A DNA stretch of 32,708 bases. Origin: Streptomyces ureilyticus (GTDB lineage: Bacteria; Actinomycetota; Actinomycetes; Streptomycetales; Streptomycetaceae). The first letter of the stretch is position 1. Each line of letters opens with the position of its first letter. The stretch spans positions 1 to 32,708 of the forward strand of contig NZ_JAAKZX010000103.1 in NCBI RefSeq assembly GCF_011045025.1. The letters are read 5' to 3'. Made by a program: the position numbers and the translations under genes. A model generated the notes under the pieces. That model did no database searches, was not told the DNA's origin, and was given only the letters and a program-made list of their open reading frames with translations. Positions 32,480 through 32,708 of the stretch are shown in pieces.

Positions 32480-32708
32480 TCAACCACTCGCGGAGCGCAA
32501 CGCACCAAAAACGATCACGTTGTCCCGATACCAGTCCCCGCGACGCGGCCCCCCGCACGTGATGAGCCGCAGCTCCGGCCGCGACACGTCCCCGTACACG
32601 TCATCCGCAGGAAACTCCGCCTTGGCAACCGTCCGCACCTCGGTAACCCCGAACTCCGCAGCGCTGCCGTTCTCCAGCCGCACCACAATCCCCTCCCCCC
32701 GACGCAAC
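32480..32708 (-). CDS. Class F sortase, C-terminal part (cut by window end)
   Basis: The last 75 codons of a sortase, a membrane-anchored cysteine transpeptidase that cleaves sorting signals outside the cell. The catalytic Cys is in LRLITCGG, followed by the basic residues and YRDNVIVFGAL, the usual end of class F enzymes in actinobacteria. Just upstream, AAEFGVTEVRTVAKAEFPADDVYG matches the loop before the catalytic strand. The 5' part with signal anchor and catalytic His lies beyond position 32708. It runs in the same direction as the ECF sigma gene but is separated by 124 nt and a hairpin. Confidence 0.85.
   Translation of the reverse strand, partial: LRRGEGIVVRLENGSAAEFGVTEVRTVAKAEFPADDVYGDVSRPELRLITCGGPRRGDWYRDNVIVFGALRSASG

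Noticed and set aside
32356..32508. N-terminal extension of the ECF sigma factor from an ATG at 32508
   Set aside because: It would overlap the sortase gene, cross a strong hairpin and add a Pro/Arg-rich stretch unlike sigma factors.

Overview
The window looks like a piece of a Streptomyces (or close actinomycete) chromosome arm. G+C is high throughout, codon third positions are almost all G or C, GTG and TTG starts are common, secretion is largely of the Tat or lipoprotein type, and many families present are typical of Streptomyces: SCO6880-type conjugation protein, DUF418, PF04672 methyltransferase, class F sortase. I see no rRNA, tRNA or CRISPR array.

Region 1 (1-5160, plus strand) is the 3' end of a type IV secretion-like conjugation operon: the tail of an unidentified protein, a SCO6880/PrgI-like membrane protein, a VirB4-like ATPase and a VirD4/TraG-like coupling ATPase, chained by GTGA overlaps and closed by a perfect 22-bp hairpin. 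Region 2 (5228-16530) is accessory. It holds two DUF418 membrane paralogues, a Tat-exported amidase lipoprotein, a DUF1444-like protein, a hydrophobic-W-repeat membrane protein, a secreted GH19 chitinase with a ricin-type lectin domain, a TRIC/UPF0126 channel preceded by an overlapping small ORF, and a small Cys/His protein. Decayed DNA lies between them: an IclR fragment, an IS5-type transposase start, and unassigned coding-like scraps.

Region 3 (16531-28189) is the most coherent system. A ROK regulator heads a minus-strand operon with an SsuABC-type importer and a sulfatase. Divergently from the same regulatory gap run a Tat-secreted GH43/GH117-like hydrolase and a cytoplasmic GH51 arabinofuranosidase. 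A second sulfatase and an MHS-family symporter follow. An 11-bp inverted repeat covers both presumed -35 boxes of the divergent promoter, a good candidate ROK operator. I read the locus as uptake and intracellular desulfation of a sulfated, probably arabinose-containing glycan or sulfate ester. The substrate is inferred, not shown.

Region 4 (28360-32708) has a two-gene ABC-2 exporter preceded by a palindrome, a PF04672 SAM-dependent methyltransferase, and a minus-strand group of class F sortase (cut by the window edge), ECF sigma factor and a single-pass Pro/Ser-rich membrane protein that may act as its anti-sigma partner.
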